A DNA stretch of 23,037 bases from DTU089 sp002440045 (lineage in GTDB: Bacteria; Bacillota; Clostridia; Oscillospirales; Acutalibacteraceae), in NCBI GenBank assembly GCA_937885695.1, contig CALABP010000080.1, positions 1 to 23,037 on the forward strand, given 5' to 3'. The position numbers and the translations under genes were made by a program. The notes under the pieces are model-generated. The model had not been told where the DNA came from. It ran no database searches and was given only the letters and a program-made list of their open reading frames with translations. Positions 7,408 through 15,328 of the stretch are shown in pieces (position 1 is the stretch's first letter; each line of letters begins with the position of its first letter).

Positions 7408-7808
7408 TGGAAAATATTGAAGAAGCACGCAGATTTTTCTCAAACGACAAATTTGCGACAGAGGTTACGGGTATCACAATAGACGAGGTGCACGACGGAT
7501 TTTCGCGGTGCAGTCTTGAAATTACCGAAAAGCACCTCGGCGCGCACGGGCAGATTATGGGCGGCGTTATTTTTACTCTTGCCGATTTTGCCTTTGCCGC
7601 GGCAACAAATTCAAAAGAGCATTATACGGCGACCGTCGAAAGCAAAATTAACTTTATTTCGGCTTCCCGCGGGAAAAAGCTCTTTGCCGAGTGCCGCCGC
7701 AGAAAAGACGGCAGAACGCTGTGCTTTTATGAAACCGTGATTTTTGACGACCTTGAAAAAACCGTTGCCACAGTCAGCGCAACGGGCATACACATAGAAC
7801 GGGCATAG
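7407..7808 (+). CDS. PaaI-like hotdog-fold thioesterase
   Basis: This 133-aa protein has the size and core pattern of the PaaI/hotdog acyl-CoA thioesterases. HLGAHGQIMGG (about 43-53) leads into a hydrophobic helix, VIFTLADFAFAAATN (54-68), the typical central helix of the hotdog fold. These enzymes hydrolyse acyl- or aryl-CoA thioesters; the substrate here cannot be told. An upstream in-frame ATG exists inside lysK at 7347. The ATG at 7407 is preferred because it overlaps the lysK stop (TAATG), starts at the natural domain boundary and implies translational coupling. The pairing with lysK is probably positional rather than metabolic. No terminator is seen between this gene and the next, 38 nt downstream. 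Confidence 0.85.
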   Translation: MENIEEARRFFSNDKFATEVTGITIDEVHDGFSRCSLEITEKHLGAHGQIMGGVIFTLADFAFAAATNSKEHYTATVESKINFISASRGKKLFAECRRRKDGRTLCFYETVIFDDLEKTVATVSATGIHIERA

Positions 7809-7846
7809 GCATAAGTGAGTGCCTACTCATAGAAAGGTGACGCTTT

Positions 7847-9685
7847 ATGACGCAAACTCTTTTAGCGCTTTTTACCGCGTTTATGCTTACAATAGCGCCT
7901 ATATTCCACCTGCCGACGACGGGCGTTGCGCCTTATGTCGGGCTTGCAAACGAAAGCGAGCCTGCAAGCGAAAAATACCGCGTCTATGACAAAGTAGACG
8001 GCGCTGCCGATTCGGTGTTTTATATCGCGCGCCCCAAAACGGCTTTATATACCGTTAAAAATGCTTCGGAATTCGGCGTTTCGGCAAAGTCCGGCGATAA
8101 CTACGGGGCATTTTTAAAGGCTGTTGAATATTGCCGACAAAACCCCGGCACAAGGCTTGACATAGCCCCCGGCAGATATTATTTTCGCACGGCAAAAACA
8201 ATTGAAATATCCGGTCTTAAAAACATTTTGTTTAACGCAAGCGGCGCGACCTTTGTTTTTGAAAATCCGAATTATTTCAATGTTTATGACTGCGACTGCG
8301 TTGAGTTTTCGGGGCTTTCGGTTACATGGAATCTTGCTTCGTCGCGCCTGGGCTCAATTGTAAAGGTGCAAAATGCCGACAAAAAAGCCCATTCGTTTGA
8401 AATTCTTTTTACGGAATATTCGGATGTTGACGAAAATATTGAGATAGCCGCGTTTACGGGCTACGACAAGGATACGTTAACGCCCGGCACTGCCGACGGC
8501 TTTAAAGAAAGCTATGTTTATCAGTACCCCGAAATTATTTCTTCCGTTAAAAAGACCGCGCGCAACGTGCTTAAAATAACCCACGACGGAAGCCTTGACA
8601 GCTTTTCCGACGGCGATGTATTTTTGTTGCGGCACAAGGTCTATGAGGGCAATGTTTTTGCGGTAACAAATTCAAAAAACATTACGTTTTCAAAAATAAA
8701 CATTTATGCCGCCGCGGGTATGGGCTGGCTTATTACCGACCGCTGTGAAAGATTTCAGCTTCTTGACTGCGTAATAGGTCTTGACCCCGATTTTAAAGAT
8801 ACGCACCGCGTTTCTTCTACTGCGGACGGCGTGCATATTGCAAACACAAACGGCAAGTTCAGAATAAGCGGCTGCGATTTCAGCTTTATGGGCGACGACG
8901 CCGTGAACGTTCACGACAATCTTGTTGTTGTAACAAAAAGGCTCAGCGCAAATTCCCTCGAAGTCTATTCAAACGTTAACAGCTTTTTAAAGGGCGACAC
9001 AGCCGTTTTTTGCGATGAAAATTACAAAAAGCTTGATTTTTCGGCTGAGGTAACAGAGGTCAGCGGCAATAAGCTGACTTTTTCGGGCGCTCTTCCCGAT
9101 TTTGTAAACGAAGGCTCTATTGTATATAACGGAAGCCTTGACAGCGGAAACTATGTTATAAAAGATAACTATTTCCACGAAAACCGCGCAAGAGGCTTGC
9201 TTTTGCAGAGCAGTAACGGACTTTGTGAAAACAACCGCTTTTACAAAATTATGGCAAACCCCATAAAAATCATTCTTGACGTTACGTCAGACAAATGGCT
9301 TGAAGGCACGGGCGTAAACAATCTTTCGGTAAAAGGAAACACCTTTAAAGACTGCAACGTTGTCGAGTGGGGCGCCCAGATAGAGATTGACACAAATATC
9401 GACGGCAAAAAAGCTTCGGAGCCGATGTTCTTTAACATAAGCATTAAAAATAACCTCTTTGAAAACTTTATGGGTCCCGTAATGCGCGCAAGAAACGCGT
9501 CAAATCTTTCGTTTTGCGACAACGAAATTGTCAATACAAGCGGCAAAATCGCTGCTGACAGGGGCAGAATAAAAATCAAAGAAAAATGCGCGGGCGTTAA
9601 AATAAGCGGCAACAGCTTTGCGCCGACGGCAAAAGCGCCGTTTCAGCATCTTGTTGAAATAAAAGACCCTAAATCCCTGATTTAG
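7847..9685 (+). CDS. Secreted right-handed beta-helix protein, GH110-like candidate
   Basis: This 612-aa protein starts with a hydrophobic signal-peptide-like segment (about 1-27). It then continues as a parallel beta-helix with repeated short strands and Asn ladders. The opening after residue 75 (FGVSAKSGDNYGAFLKAVEY, then APGRYYF) is the pectate-lyase-superfamily entry motif. Near residues 325-357 the segment ADGVHIANTNGKFRISGCDF, then MGDDAVNVHDN, resembles the acidic active-site region of GH110 alpha-1,3-galactosidases and related polysaccharide enzymes. From the sequence alone I can support a secreted carbohydrate-active beta-helix protein; the GH110 assignment is tentative. The ATG follows an AAAGGTG RBS. 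It is probably in the same transcript as lysK and the thioesterase, because no promoter or terminator is obvious in the 38-nt gap. No anchor or dockerin is seen at the C-terminus. Confidence 0.75.
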   Translation: MTQTLLALFTAFMLTIAPIFHLPTTGVAPYVGLANESEPASEKYRVYDKVDGAADSVFYIARPKTALYTVKNASEFGVSAKSGDNYGAFLKAVEYCRQNPGTRLDIAPGRYYFRTAKTIEISGLKNILFNASGATFVFENPNYFNVYDCDCVEFSGLSVTWNLASSRLGSIVKVQNADKKAHSFEILFTEYSDVDENIEIAAFTGYDKDTLTPGTADGFKESYVYQYPEIISSVKKTARNVLKITHDGSLDSFSDGDVFLLRHKVYEGNVFAVTNSKNITFSKINIYAAAGMGWLITDRCERFQLLDCVIGLDPDFKDTHRVSSTADGVHIANTNGKFRISGCDFSFMGDDAVNVHDNLVVVTKRLSANSLEVYSNVNSFLKGDTAVFCDENYKKLDFSAEVTEVSGNKLTFSGALPDFVNEGSIVYNGSLDSGNYVIKDNYFHENRARGLLLQSSNGLCENNRFYKIMANPIKIILDVTSDKWLEGTGVNNLSVKGNTFKDCNVVEWGAQIEIDTNIDGKKASEPMFFNISIKNNLFENFMGPVMRARNASNLSFCDNEIVNTSGKIAADRGRIKIKEKCAGVKISGNSFAPTAKAPFQHLVEIKDPKSLI

Positions 9686-9701
9686 TTTTAGGCATAATAA
9701 T

Positions 9702-9729
9702 GGACTGCAGGAAGTGATTCCCGCAGTCC
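9702..9729. terminator. Terminator-like hairpin between convergent genes
   Basis: GGACTGC (9702-9708) pairs with GCAGTCC (9723-9729). It lies between the beta-helix gene (plus) and the nuclease gene (minus). Downstream A/T-rich sequence on both sides (AAATTTT on plus, ATTATTAT on minus) allows weak termination in either direction. Confidence 0.55.
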
Positions 9730-9745
9730 GAAATTTTAAAATACG

Positions 9746-10513
9746 TCATTCAAGGGCGCTTTCGCCCGTTTTATAATCTATTTCAACGCCCGGCTGAACG
9801 TTATAACAAAACACGTTAAAGCAAATGCCGTCGCCGTTGTCTTCTACAGAAAACGCCTCCATAAGTACGCCCCTTGCCACAAGGTCGTTGCCCGAAAAAA
9901 CAGGCGTTACCCTGTACATAACGTGATTTTCGGTCTCTTTTATGTAGTCTGCCGTCATATTTTCAAACGGAAGCATTCCCTTGACGTTCATATATCGCGT
10001 GCCCGTAATAAGATTTTTTTCGTTGTCGTTTTCACCCGCTAATTGAAACCCGATAAGGTGACAGCGGTTATAAAGATATTTGCCGTCAACGCAATCGTAT
10101 TTTACGGTGTGCCAGCCCGACGGTTTAATCTGGCCTATTCCCTCGCGCTCCTTAGTCGGCATAAGGTCTGTTCCGAGCGACGCCGTGGCAGTCCCGCATC
10201 TTTTAAGCGAATCAAGCGGCGAATAGTACTCAAACGAGGTTTTTGTAAGCTCACCCTTTTTAAAAAACGGTGTGTTGTTATTAATTACGGCATAAGGCTC
10301 CCCCGAATATTCGGGGACAAGCGAAAGCGAAAATTCGCCGATTTCGGACGTTTCTGCACTTATTGAGTATTTTTCGCGCTCGCTTTGCGACAAAGTGCCC
10401 ACAGGGTGGCTTTCGGGCATTGTGTCGGGCGCGTTAAAGAAAATACCGAAAATTATCGCCGCAGCCGCTATAACAGAAGATATAACGGCGATAAGCGATT
10501 TTTTATTTTTCAT
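9746..10513 (-). CDS. Membrane-anchored EndA/NucA-like DNA/RNA non-specific endonuclease
   Basis: This 255-aa protein has a short basic N-terminus, a membrane segment or signal at about residues 6-27, and an extracellular nuclease domain. The catalytic core reads NRCHLIGFQLAG (149-160), with the general-base histidine at 152. EKNLITGTRYMNVKGM (165-180) follows, carrying the metal-binding asparagine. This is the beta-beta-alpha-metal signature of EndA-type Firmicute nucleases, in which the classical DRGH is replaced by a NRCH-type motif. Such proteins degrade DNA outside the cell or process it during uptake. A GTG exists at 10522 but directly abuts the AGAGGTG RBS; the ATG at 10513 sits at correct spacing and is preferred. 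It is transcribed divergently from the GNAT gene from a near-consensus promoter at 10644-10616. Confidence 0.88.
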   Translation of the reverse strand: MKNKKSLIAVISSVIAAAAIIFGIFFNAPDTMPESHPVGTLSQSEREKYSISAETSEIGEFSLSLVPEYSGEPYAVINNNTPFFKKGELTKTSFEYYSPLDSLKRCGTATASLGTDLMPTKEREGIGQIKPSGWHTVKYDCVDGKYLYNRCHLIGFQLAGENDNEKNLITGTRYMNVKGMLPFENMTADYIKETENHVMYRVTPVFSGNDLVARGVLMEAFSVEDNGDGICFNVFCYNVQPGVEIDYKTGESALE

Positions 10514-10579
10514 TTTACCCACACCTCTTTTATGACTTTTTCGCGACTAAGAGAACCGAACCCGGAACGGTTTTGAAAT

Positions 10580-10611
10580 GCCCTCTTTATCGGCGATGCT
10601 CTCTTTAGCGG
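10580..10611. repeat. Two 14-bp direct repeats in the nuclease/GNAT intergenic region
   Basis: GCCCTCTTTATCGG (10580-10593) and GCTCTCTTTAGCGG (10598-10611) match at 12 of 14 positions and start 18 bp apart. They lie just downstream of the nuclease promoter's -10 box on the minus strand, a place where a regulator could act. Confidence 0.4.
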
Positions 10612-10615
10612 TCTC

Positions 10616-10644
10616 ATATTACCATAAAACACAATCAATTTCAA
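10616..10644 (-). promoter_or_regulatory. Promoter of the EndA-like nuclease gene
   Basis: On the minus strand TTGAAA (10644-10639), a 17-nt spacer and TAATAT (10621-10616). The transcript would carry a leader of about 95 nt containing the direct repeats and an AACCG/CGGTT inverted repeat near 10552-10574. Confidence 0.65.
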
Positions 10645-10661
10645 CAAACGGAGGAATAACA

Positions 10662-11180
10662 GTGAAACTTAAAAAAACCGACGTAAGCGGTTTTGATAAA
10701 ATATACGGACTTATGGAACGCGCTTTTCCTTATGACGAGCGCCGCGACCGAGAAAAACAAAAAGAATGCTTTATGAATGAGTGCTTTTTGGCGTTTGAAA
10801 TAGAAAAAGACGGCGAGTTTTTAGGCTTTTTAACGGCGTGGGAGTTTGAAAATTTCGTGTTTTTTGAACACCTTGCCGTGCTTCCCGAAAAAAGGAACGG
10901 CGGAATAGGCTCGCTTGCCGTTGAAGAAGCAAAAAAATATTATTCGGGCAAACCGATTGTTTTAGAGGTCGAAAAGCCGCTGTCGGACATAACAAAAAGG
11001 CGCGTTGCGTTTTATGAACGTCACGGCTTTAAAAATAACGGCGTGTTTTATGAACAGCCGTCATATCATAACGAAAGCCCCCTCGTGCTTGACCTTATGA
11101 GCTTTCCCGAAAAGCTTTCCGAAGAAGAGCTTTGCGACTTCCTTTCAAATACGCGAAAGACCGTTTATAAGGTGAAATGA
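10662..11180 (+). CDS. GNAT-family N-acetyltransferase
   Basis: This 172-aa protein has the GNAT fold. A central strand FVFFEHLAVLPEKR (65-78) leads into the acetyl-CoA-binding loop RNGGIGS (78-84). This corresponds to motif A (R/Q-x-x-G-x-G/A), with a later YERHGF segment near 118-123 typical of the family C-terminus. These enzymes transfer an acetyl group from acetyl-CoA to an amine; the acceptor is unknown. The frame stays open back to an ATG at 10578. I place the start at GTG 10662 because GGAGG (10650-10654) sits 7 nt upstream and the domain starts there. The gene is divergent from the nuclease gene and is followed by a hairpin at 11191-11232. A plus-strand promoter was not clear. Confidence 0.85.
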   Translation: MKLKKTDVSGFDKIYGLMERAFPYDERRDREKQKECFMNECFLAFEIEKDGEFLGFLTAWEFENFVFFEHLAVLPEKRNGGIGSLAVEEAKKYYSGKPIVLEVEKPLSDITKRRVAFYERHGFKNNGVFYEQPSYHNESPLVLDLMSFPEKLSEEELCDFLSNTRKTVYKVK

Positions 11181-11190
11181 ACGAAAAACA

Positions 11191-11232
11191 GCCCCGCCGA
11201 GAATGCAGGAATTCCTGTATTTTTGACGGGGC
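11191..11232 (+). terminator. Two-part terminator hairpin after the GNAT gene
   Basis: GCCCCG (11191-11196) pairs with CGGGGC (11227-11232) around an internal palindrome CAGGAATTCCTG (11206-11217). It starts 10 nt after the GNAT stop codon and is followed by ATTTTAAA. The U-tract is weak. Confidence 0.55.
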
Positions 11233-11277
11233 ATTTTAAAACCGCTCCGTGTTAGATTAATAAAGCGTCAGCGCAAG

Positions 11278-11304
11278 AAAAAAGCAGGGCATTGTGTGCT
11301 CTGC
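11278..11304 (-). terminator. Intrinsic terminator of nadB-nadC
   Basis: On the minus strand GCAGAGCA (11304-11297) pairs with TGCCCTGC (11291-11284), with one mismatch and a 5-nt loop. A run of T residues follows (11283-11278). It lies about 70 nt past the nadC stop codon. Confidence 0.65.
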
Positions 11305-11372
11305 ATTTAGTGTGATTATAAGAAATAAAAAGGGGATAAAGGCGGGTTTTTAGGCGAACCGCGTTCGGCTCT

Positions 11373-12227
11373 TTATTCCAATTCTTTAAAATCGCCCATT
11401 TTCATTGAAATGTCAAATGCCGAAACGGAATGTGTAAGCGCGCCTATCGAAAGAATATCCACCCCGAGCGCAGCAACGCTTTTAAGTCTTTCGGGCGTAA
11501 GATTGCCCGACGCTTCAAGCAGGGCTTTTTTGTTTGTGAGCTTTACAGCCTGCGCCATCATTTCGTTTGACATATTGTCAAGCATAATTATGTCTGCGCC
11601 GGCAGAAAGAGCCTCTTTAACCTCGTCAAGATTGCGCGTTTCGACCTCTATTTTTACCGTGTGACCGACTTTTTCTCTCAAAGCGTTAACGGCAGGGGTT
11701 ATGCCGCCTTTTGCGTCAATATGATTATCCTTGAGCATGGCGCAATCCGAAAGATTGAAGCGGTGGTTTTTGCCGCCGCCGCAGGTGACGGCATATTTCT
11801 GCAAAGCGCGAAGCCCGGGAAGAGTTTTTCTTGTGTCGGCAATTGAAGCGCCCGTGCCGCTGACCTCTTTAACGCAAAGCGCGGTGAGCGTTGCAACGCC
11901 GCTTAAATGCTGAATTAAGTTAAGCGCTGTTCTTTCACCCTTTAAAAGCTTTACGGTCTTGCCCGAAAACGAGGCGATAAGATCGCCCTTTTTAACCTCG
12001 TCGCCGTCTTTTTTAAAAAGGGTGTATTCAAAGCTGTCGTCAAGCAAAGAAAAAACGCGCATGGCTACATCTGCGCCCGCAAGAACGCCGTCTGCCTTTG
12101 AAACGAAATATGCGTTGCTTCTTTCGTTTTCGTCAAGAAGATAATCGGTTGCAACATCTATATAATTAATATCTTCAAGTATTGCCCTTTTAATTATTTC
12201 ATCAACATAAAACTGCGGTAAAATCAT
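11373..12227 (-). CDS. nadC: Nicotinate-nucleotide diphosphorylase (carboxylating), quinolinate phosphoribosyltransferase
   Basis: This 284-aa enzyme converts quinolinate and PRPP to nicotinate mononucleotide, CO2 and pyrophosphate in de novo NAD synthesis. The family pattern is complete. An N-terminal alpha/beta sandwich (1-105) includes GERTALNLIQHLSGVAT. The substrate-binding ADTRKTLPGLRALQKYAV and GGGKNHRFNL segments follow. The barrel then contains AMLKDNHI, KIEVETRNLDE and IIMLDNM, and near the C-terminus LEASGNLTPERL and LGVDILSIGALTHS. The length matches the family. The ATG overlaps the nadB stop codon by 4 nt (ATGA), so the two are translationally coupled. The terminator at 11304-11278 ends the operon. 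No nadA follows, unlike in many nadBCA operons. Confidence 0.96.
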   Translation of the reverse strand: MILPQFYVDEIIKRAILEDINYIDVATDYLLDENERSNAYFVSKADGVLAGADVAMRVFSLLDDSFEYTLFKKDGDEVKKGDLIASFSGKTVKLLKGERTALNLIQHLSGVATLTALCVKEVSGTGASIADTRKTLPGLRALQKYAVTCGGGKNHRFNLSDCAMLKDNHIDAKGGITPAVNALREKVGHTVKIEVETRNLDEVKEALSAGADIIMLDNMSNEMMAQAVKLTNKKALLEASGNLTPERLKSVAALGVDILSIGALTHSVSAFDISMKMGDFKELE

Positions 12228-13696
12228 TTGTCAACCTCCGAAAGAATGATATATGCCACCGTTGCAAGCGAAAGCGCCTCGCAATAGTCGTGCGTAACGG
12301 CAAATTTGCCGTTTTTAAGTGTGTTAAGAATTGTTTCAACGCATTTTTTGCCCTCGTGAATCGCGCCTTCGTCCGGGATAACAAAATATGCCTTTTGCAT
12401 TATTTCGCGAATTTCCGTGCGAAGCCCTTTAGGAAGAAGCGCGCCCGAATAATCCGTTTGCGCGTCCTCTTCTGGGGGCGTAACAGCCGAAGCCCCCGCG
12501 TTTATACAGCGGACAATATCTTCAGCCGCCTTTCTGCCGAAAACGAGCGCCTCCAAAAGCGAGTTGCTTGCAAGCCTGTTTTTACCGTGAACGCCCGTGC
12601 AGGAGCATTCGCCCGCGGCATAAAGCCTTGGCAGAGTTGTGCGCGAGTTAAGGTCAACTTCAATGCCGCCCATAAGGTAGTGATGGCACGGAAAAACCGG
12701 AATAAGGTCTTTTGAAATGTCTACCCCGTGAAGAAGACAGCCCTCATATATCCCGGGAAAGCGCTCTTTTAAATATTCTTCGCCTTTATATCTTATATCA
12801 AGATAAAAATCATTGCTGCCGACTCTTTTTGACTCGGTTATAATGGCTTTTGAAACAACGTCGCGCGGGGCTAATTCAAGACGGCTGTCATATCTGTCCA
12901 TAAAACGCTCTTTGTTGCAGTTAAGAAGATATGCGCCCTCGCCGCGCACGGCTTCGCTTATTAAAAACTGCTCGCGGTCTGCGCCGTTAAAAGCCGTCGG
13001 GTGAAATTGGATATACGAAAGATTTTTAATCGCCGCGCCCATTTCATAGGCAAAGCGTATGCCGTCGCCCGTTGCTACAGAGGGGTTTGTGGTGTATTTG
13101 TAAACCCTGCCTATACCGCCCGAAGCAAGAAGGCAATAGCTTGAATAAACGGTTTTAAATTCGCCGCCGCTCATAATTTCGGCTTTAAAGCCGTTTTTGA
13201 CGCGGCAAAGTGACGTAACCATGGTTTCGTCCGAAACGGTGACGTTTTTGAGCTTTTCAACCGCAAGCATAAGCTTGTCTACAAGCTCTTTGCCCGAGGT
13301 GTCTTTGTGGTGAACGATTCTTCTGCGCGAATGGCCGCCTTCAAGCGTTTTGATAAGATTGCCGTTTTCGTCGCGGTCATAGTCCACGCCGTATTCCATG
13401 GTTTTTCTTACGTCGTCGGGGCCTTCGTGAACAAGCTGTGTTACGGCGTCAAGGTCGTTTTTTCTGCCGCCCGCTATTAATGTGTCCTCAATGTGAAGCT
13501 CAAAGCTGTCGTTTTCAAAGCTAAGAACGCACGCAACGCCGCCCTGCGCCAAAGAGCTGTTTGATTGGTGCCGCTCTTTTTTTGAAAGCATAAGTATGCT
13601 GACGGAAGGCGGAAAGTTAAGCGCGGCATAAAGCCCCGCAACGCCGCTGCCGACGATAATTACATCATATACTCTTTTAAGCTTTGAAAGCTCCAT
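12224..13696 (-). CDS. nadB: L-aspartate oxidase
   Basis: This 490-aa flavoenzyme oxidises L-aspartate to iminoaspartate, the first step of bacterial de novo NAD synthesis. The FAD-binding Rossmann motif is DVIIVGSGVAGLYAALNF (GxGxxG at 16-21). Characteristic succinate-dehydrogenase/fumarate-reductase-superfamily segments follow: SSLAQGGVA, HHKDTSGKELVD, IQFHPTAF, SEAVRGEGAYLLN, HYLMGGIEVD and GECSCTGVHGKNRLASNSLL. The frame extends upstream to 13795, but the ATG at 13696 is chosen. It is preceded by AAAGGA, it begins right at the Rossmann strand, and the extension would include the promoter leader. The length is slightly short of the usual approximately 530 aa, with the C-terminal helical region reduced. 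nadC overlaps its 3' end. A hairpin lies in its leader. Confidence 0.95.
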   Translation of the reverse strand: MELSKLKRVYDVIIVGSGVAGLYAALNFPPSVSILMLSKKERHQSNSSLAQGGVACVLSFENDSFELHIEDTLIAGGRKNDLDAVTQLVHEGPDDVRKTMEYGVDYDRDENGNLIKTLEGGHSRRRIVHHKDTSGKELVDKLMLAVEKLKNVTVSDETMVTSLCRVKNGFKAEIMSGGEFKTVYSSYCLLASGGIGRVYKYTTNPSVATGDGIRFAYEMGAAIKNLSYIQFHPTAFNGADREQFLISEAVRGEGAYLLNCNKERFMDRYDSRLELAPRDVVSKAIITESKRVGSNDFYLDIRYKGEEYLKERFPGIYEGCLLHGVDISKDLIPVFPCHHYLMGGIEVDLNSRTTLPRLYAAGECSCTGVHGKNRLASNSLLEALVFGRKAAEDIVRCINAGASAVTPPEEDAQTDYSGALLPKGLRTEIREIMQKAYFVIPDEGAIHEGKKCVETILNTLKNGKFAVTHDYCEALSLATVAYIILSEVDK

Positions 13697-13732
13697 ATGA
13701 CCAAATCCTTTTTGATTATTTGATTGATTAAA

Positions 13733-13782
13733 GCCGGTATTTGTGAATTGAATAAAAGTGAAGCTTATAATTAAAAACCGGC
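13733..13782 (-). promoter_or_regulatory. Inverted repeat in the nadB leader
   Basis: GCCGGT (13733-13738) and ACCGGC (13777-13782) form a 6-bp inverted repeat with a 38-nt A/T-rich loop in the nadB leader of about 107 nt. It could be an RNA stem or a DNA operator. No site I recognise for known NAD regulators is present. Confidence 0.3.
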
Positions 13783-13809
13783 GAAAAGTGTTCAAAGAGT
13801 TATGTTGTA

Positions 13810-13837
13810 ATTATACCATTATTTTTGGGGGATTCAA
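13810..13837 (-). promoter_or_regulatory. Promoter of nadB-nadC
   Basis: On the minus strand TTGAAT (13837-13832), a 16-nt spacer and a perfect TATAAT (13815-13810). The predicted start site near 13803 leaves a leader of about 107 nt. Confidence 0.65.
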
Positions 13838-13930
13838 TATTAAATGTTCCAATAAACAGCGTAAAACGCCCGTTTCTTTTAGTGAACTTTAAGTTTTTCC
13901 GTGTTAAAAAAATAACTACCGCCGTTTTGC

Positions 13931-13959
13931 TTGAAAAAGGCGGCGGGATAATGTATTAT
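13931..13959 (+). promoter_or_regulatory. Promoter of glyA
   Basis: TTGAAA (13931-13936), a 17-nt spacer and TATTAT (13954-13959) precede the glyA start by about 54 nt. Additional AT-rich TATAAT-like sequences follow at 13963-13970, so the exact -10 is uncertain. The rest of the 13697-14012 intergenic region holds only this promoter and the divergent nadB promoter and leader. Confidence 0.6.
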
Positions 13960-14012
13960 AAATATAATATGTATATGAAAACACGGCGATTCGCCCGAAC
14001 GGAGGAAAAGTT

Positions 14013-15266
14013 TTGAACGGCTACATCGAAAAAGACCTTGAATTATTGCAAAGTGCAGACCCCGAGCTTTTCGGCGCATTTTCGTCGGAGCTTAAAAGGC
14101 AGACCGACAATATTGAGCTTATAGCAAGCGAAAACTACGCTTCGCCCGCTGTTATGGCGGCGTCTGGCAGTATACTCACAAATAAATATGCCGAGGGGTA
14201 TCCCGCGCACCGCTATTACGGCGGCTGTATGTATGTGGATGTTGCCGAAGAGCTTGCGCGCGAACGCGCAAAAAAGCTGTTTTCGTGCAAATTTGCCAAT
14301 GTTCAGCCGCACTCGGGCTCTCAGGCAAACTTTGCCGCGTATTTTGCGCTTTTGAATCCGGGCGACACGGTTCTCGGAATGAGCCTTCAGGACGGCGGCC
14401 ATCTTACGCACGGTTCGCCTGTGAACGTCAGCGGAAAATATTTTAAATTTGAAAGCTACGGCGTTAACGGCGACGGCTTTATCGACTATGACGAGGTAGA
14501 GAAAAAGGCGCTTGAGATAAAGCCGAAAATGATTGTTGCGGGCGCTTCGGCTTATCCGCGGACTATTGATTTTAAACGCTTCAGAGAGATTGCCGACAAG
14601 GCGGGCGCGCTTCTTATGGTGGATATGGCGCACATAGCGGGGCTTGTCGCGGCGGGGCTTCACCCGTCGCCCGTGCCGTATGCCGACGTCGTTACATCTA
14701 CAACTCACAAGACTTTAAGGGGTCCGCGCGGCGGGCTTATACTCACAAACAGCGAAGAGCTTGCAAAAAAGATTGACAAGTCGATTTTTCCCGGGATTCA
14801 GGGCGGCCCGCTTATGCATATAATCGCCGCAAAAGCCGTGTGCTTCGGCGAGGCGCTGCGCCCCGAGTTTAAGGATTATGCAAAAAAAATAATAACAAAC
14901 TGCAAGGCGCTTGAAAACGCGCTGGCGGCACAGGGCGTTGATATGGTTTCGGGCGGCTCTGATAACCACCTTTTGCTGCTTGACCTCAGAAACCTTAAAA
15001 TCACGGGCAAAGAGCTTGAAAAACGCCTTGACGACGTGCACATAACCGTTAATAAAAACGCCGTTCCCGGCGACCCCGAAAAACCGTTTGTTACAAGCGG
15101 AATAAGAGTGGGCACGGCAGCTGTTACAACGCGCGGCTTCGGCGCACACGAAATGGCTAAGATTGCAAAATTCATAAAGCTTGCCGCAACCGATTTTGAC
15201 GGCAGTGCCGAAGAAATTCGCGAAGAGGTCGCAAAAATGTGCGGAAAATTCCCGATTTACGGCTGA
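14013..15266 (+). CDS. glyA: Serine hydroxymethyltransferase
   Basis: This 417-aa PLP enzyme interconverts serine and glycine with transfer of a one-carbon unit to tetrahydrofolate. The family landmarks are all present: ELIASENYASPAV (35-47) and YAEGYPAHRYYGG (59-71). QPHSGSQANFAAY (98-110) and the PLP-anchoring VDMAH (203-207) follow. The Schiff-base lysine lies in TSTTHKTLRGPRGG (K233). The start codon is TTG at 14013, supported by GGAGG (14001-14005) 7 nt upstream, with no better ATG or GTG. The gene appears monocistronic under the promoter at 13931-13959. No obvious independent terminator separates it from the tRNA-Leu promoter about 30 nt downstream, so readthrough into the tRNA is possible. 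The assignment is firm. Confidence 0.97.
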   Translation: MNGYIEKDLELLQSADPELFGAFSSELKRQTDNIELIASENYASPAVMAASGSILTNKYAEGYPAHRYYGGCMYVDVAEELARERAKKLFSCKFANVQPHSGSQANFAAYFALLNPGDTVLGMSLQDGGHLTHGSPVNVSGKYFKFESYGVNGDGFIDYDEVEKKALEIKPKMIVAGASAYPRTIDFKRFREIADKAGALLMVDMAHIAGLVAAGLHPSPVPYADVVTSTTHKTLRGPRGGLILTNSEELAKKIDKSIFPGIQGGPLMHIIAAKAVCFGEALRPEFKDYAKKIITNCKALENALAAQGVDMVSGGSDNHLLLLDLRNLKITGKELEKRLDDVHITVNKNAVPGDPEKPFVTSGIRVGTAAVTTRGFGAHEMAKIAKFIKLAATDFDGSAEEIREEVAKMCGKFPIYG

Positions 15267-15293
15267 AAACGCAAAGCACATTAAAACGCAGTC

Positions 15294-15322
15294 TTGAATT
15301 GCAGCTTTTGCTGTGATAAAAT
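15294..15322 (+). promoter_or_regulatory. Promoter of tRNA-Leu
   Basis: TTGAAT (15294-15299), a 17-nt spacer and TAAAAT (15317-15322), about 45 nt before the tRNA. The predicted start site falls at the base of the hairpin at 15329-15362. Confidence 0.65.
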
Positions 15323-15328
15323 ATCAAT

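Noticed and set aside
14043..15281. Antisense open frames opposite glyA
   Set aside because: They arise from codon bias of glyA, have no start signals and give cysteine/arginine-rich nonsense-like proteins.
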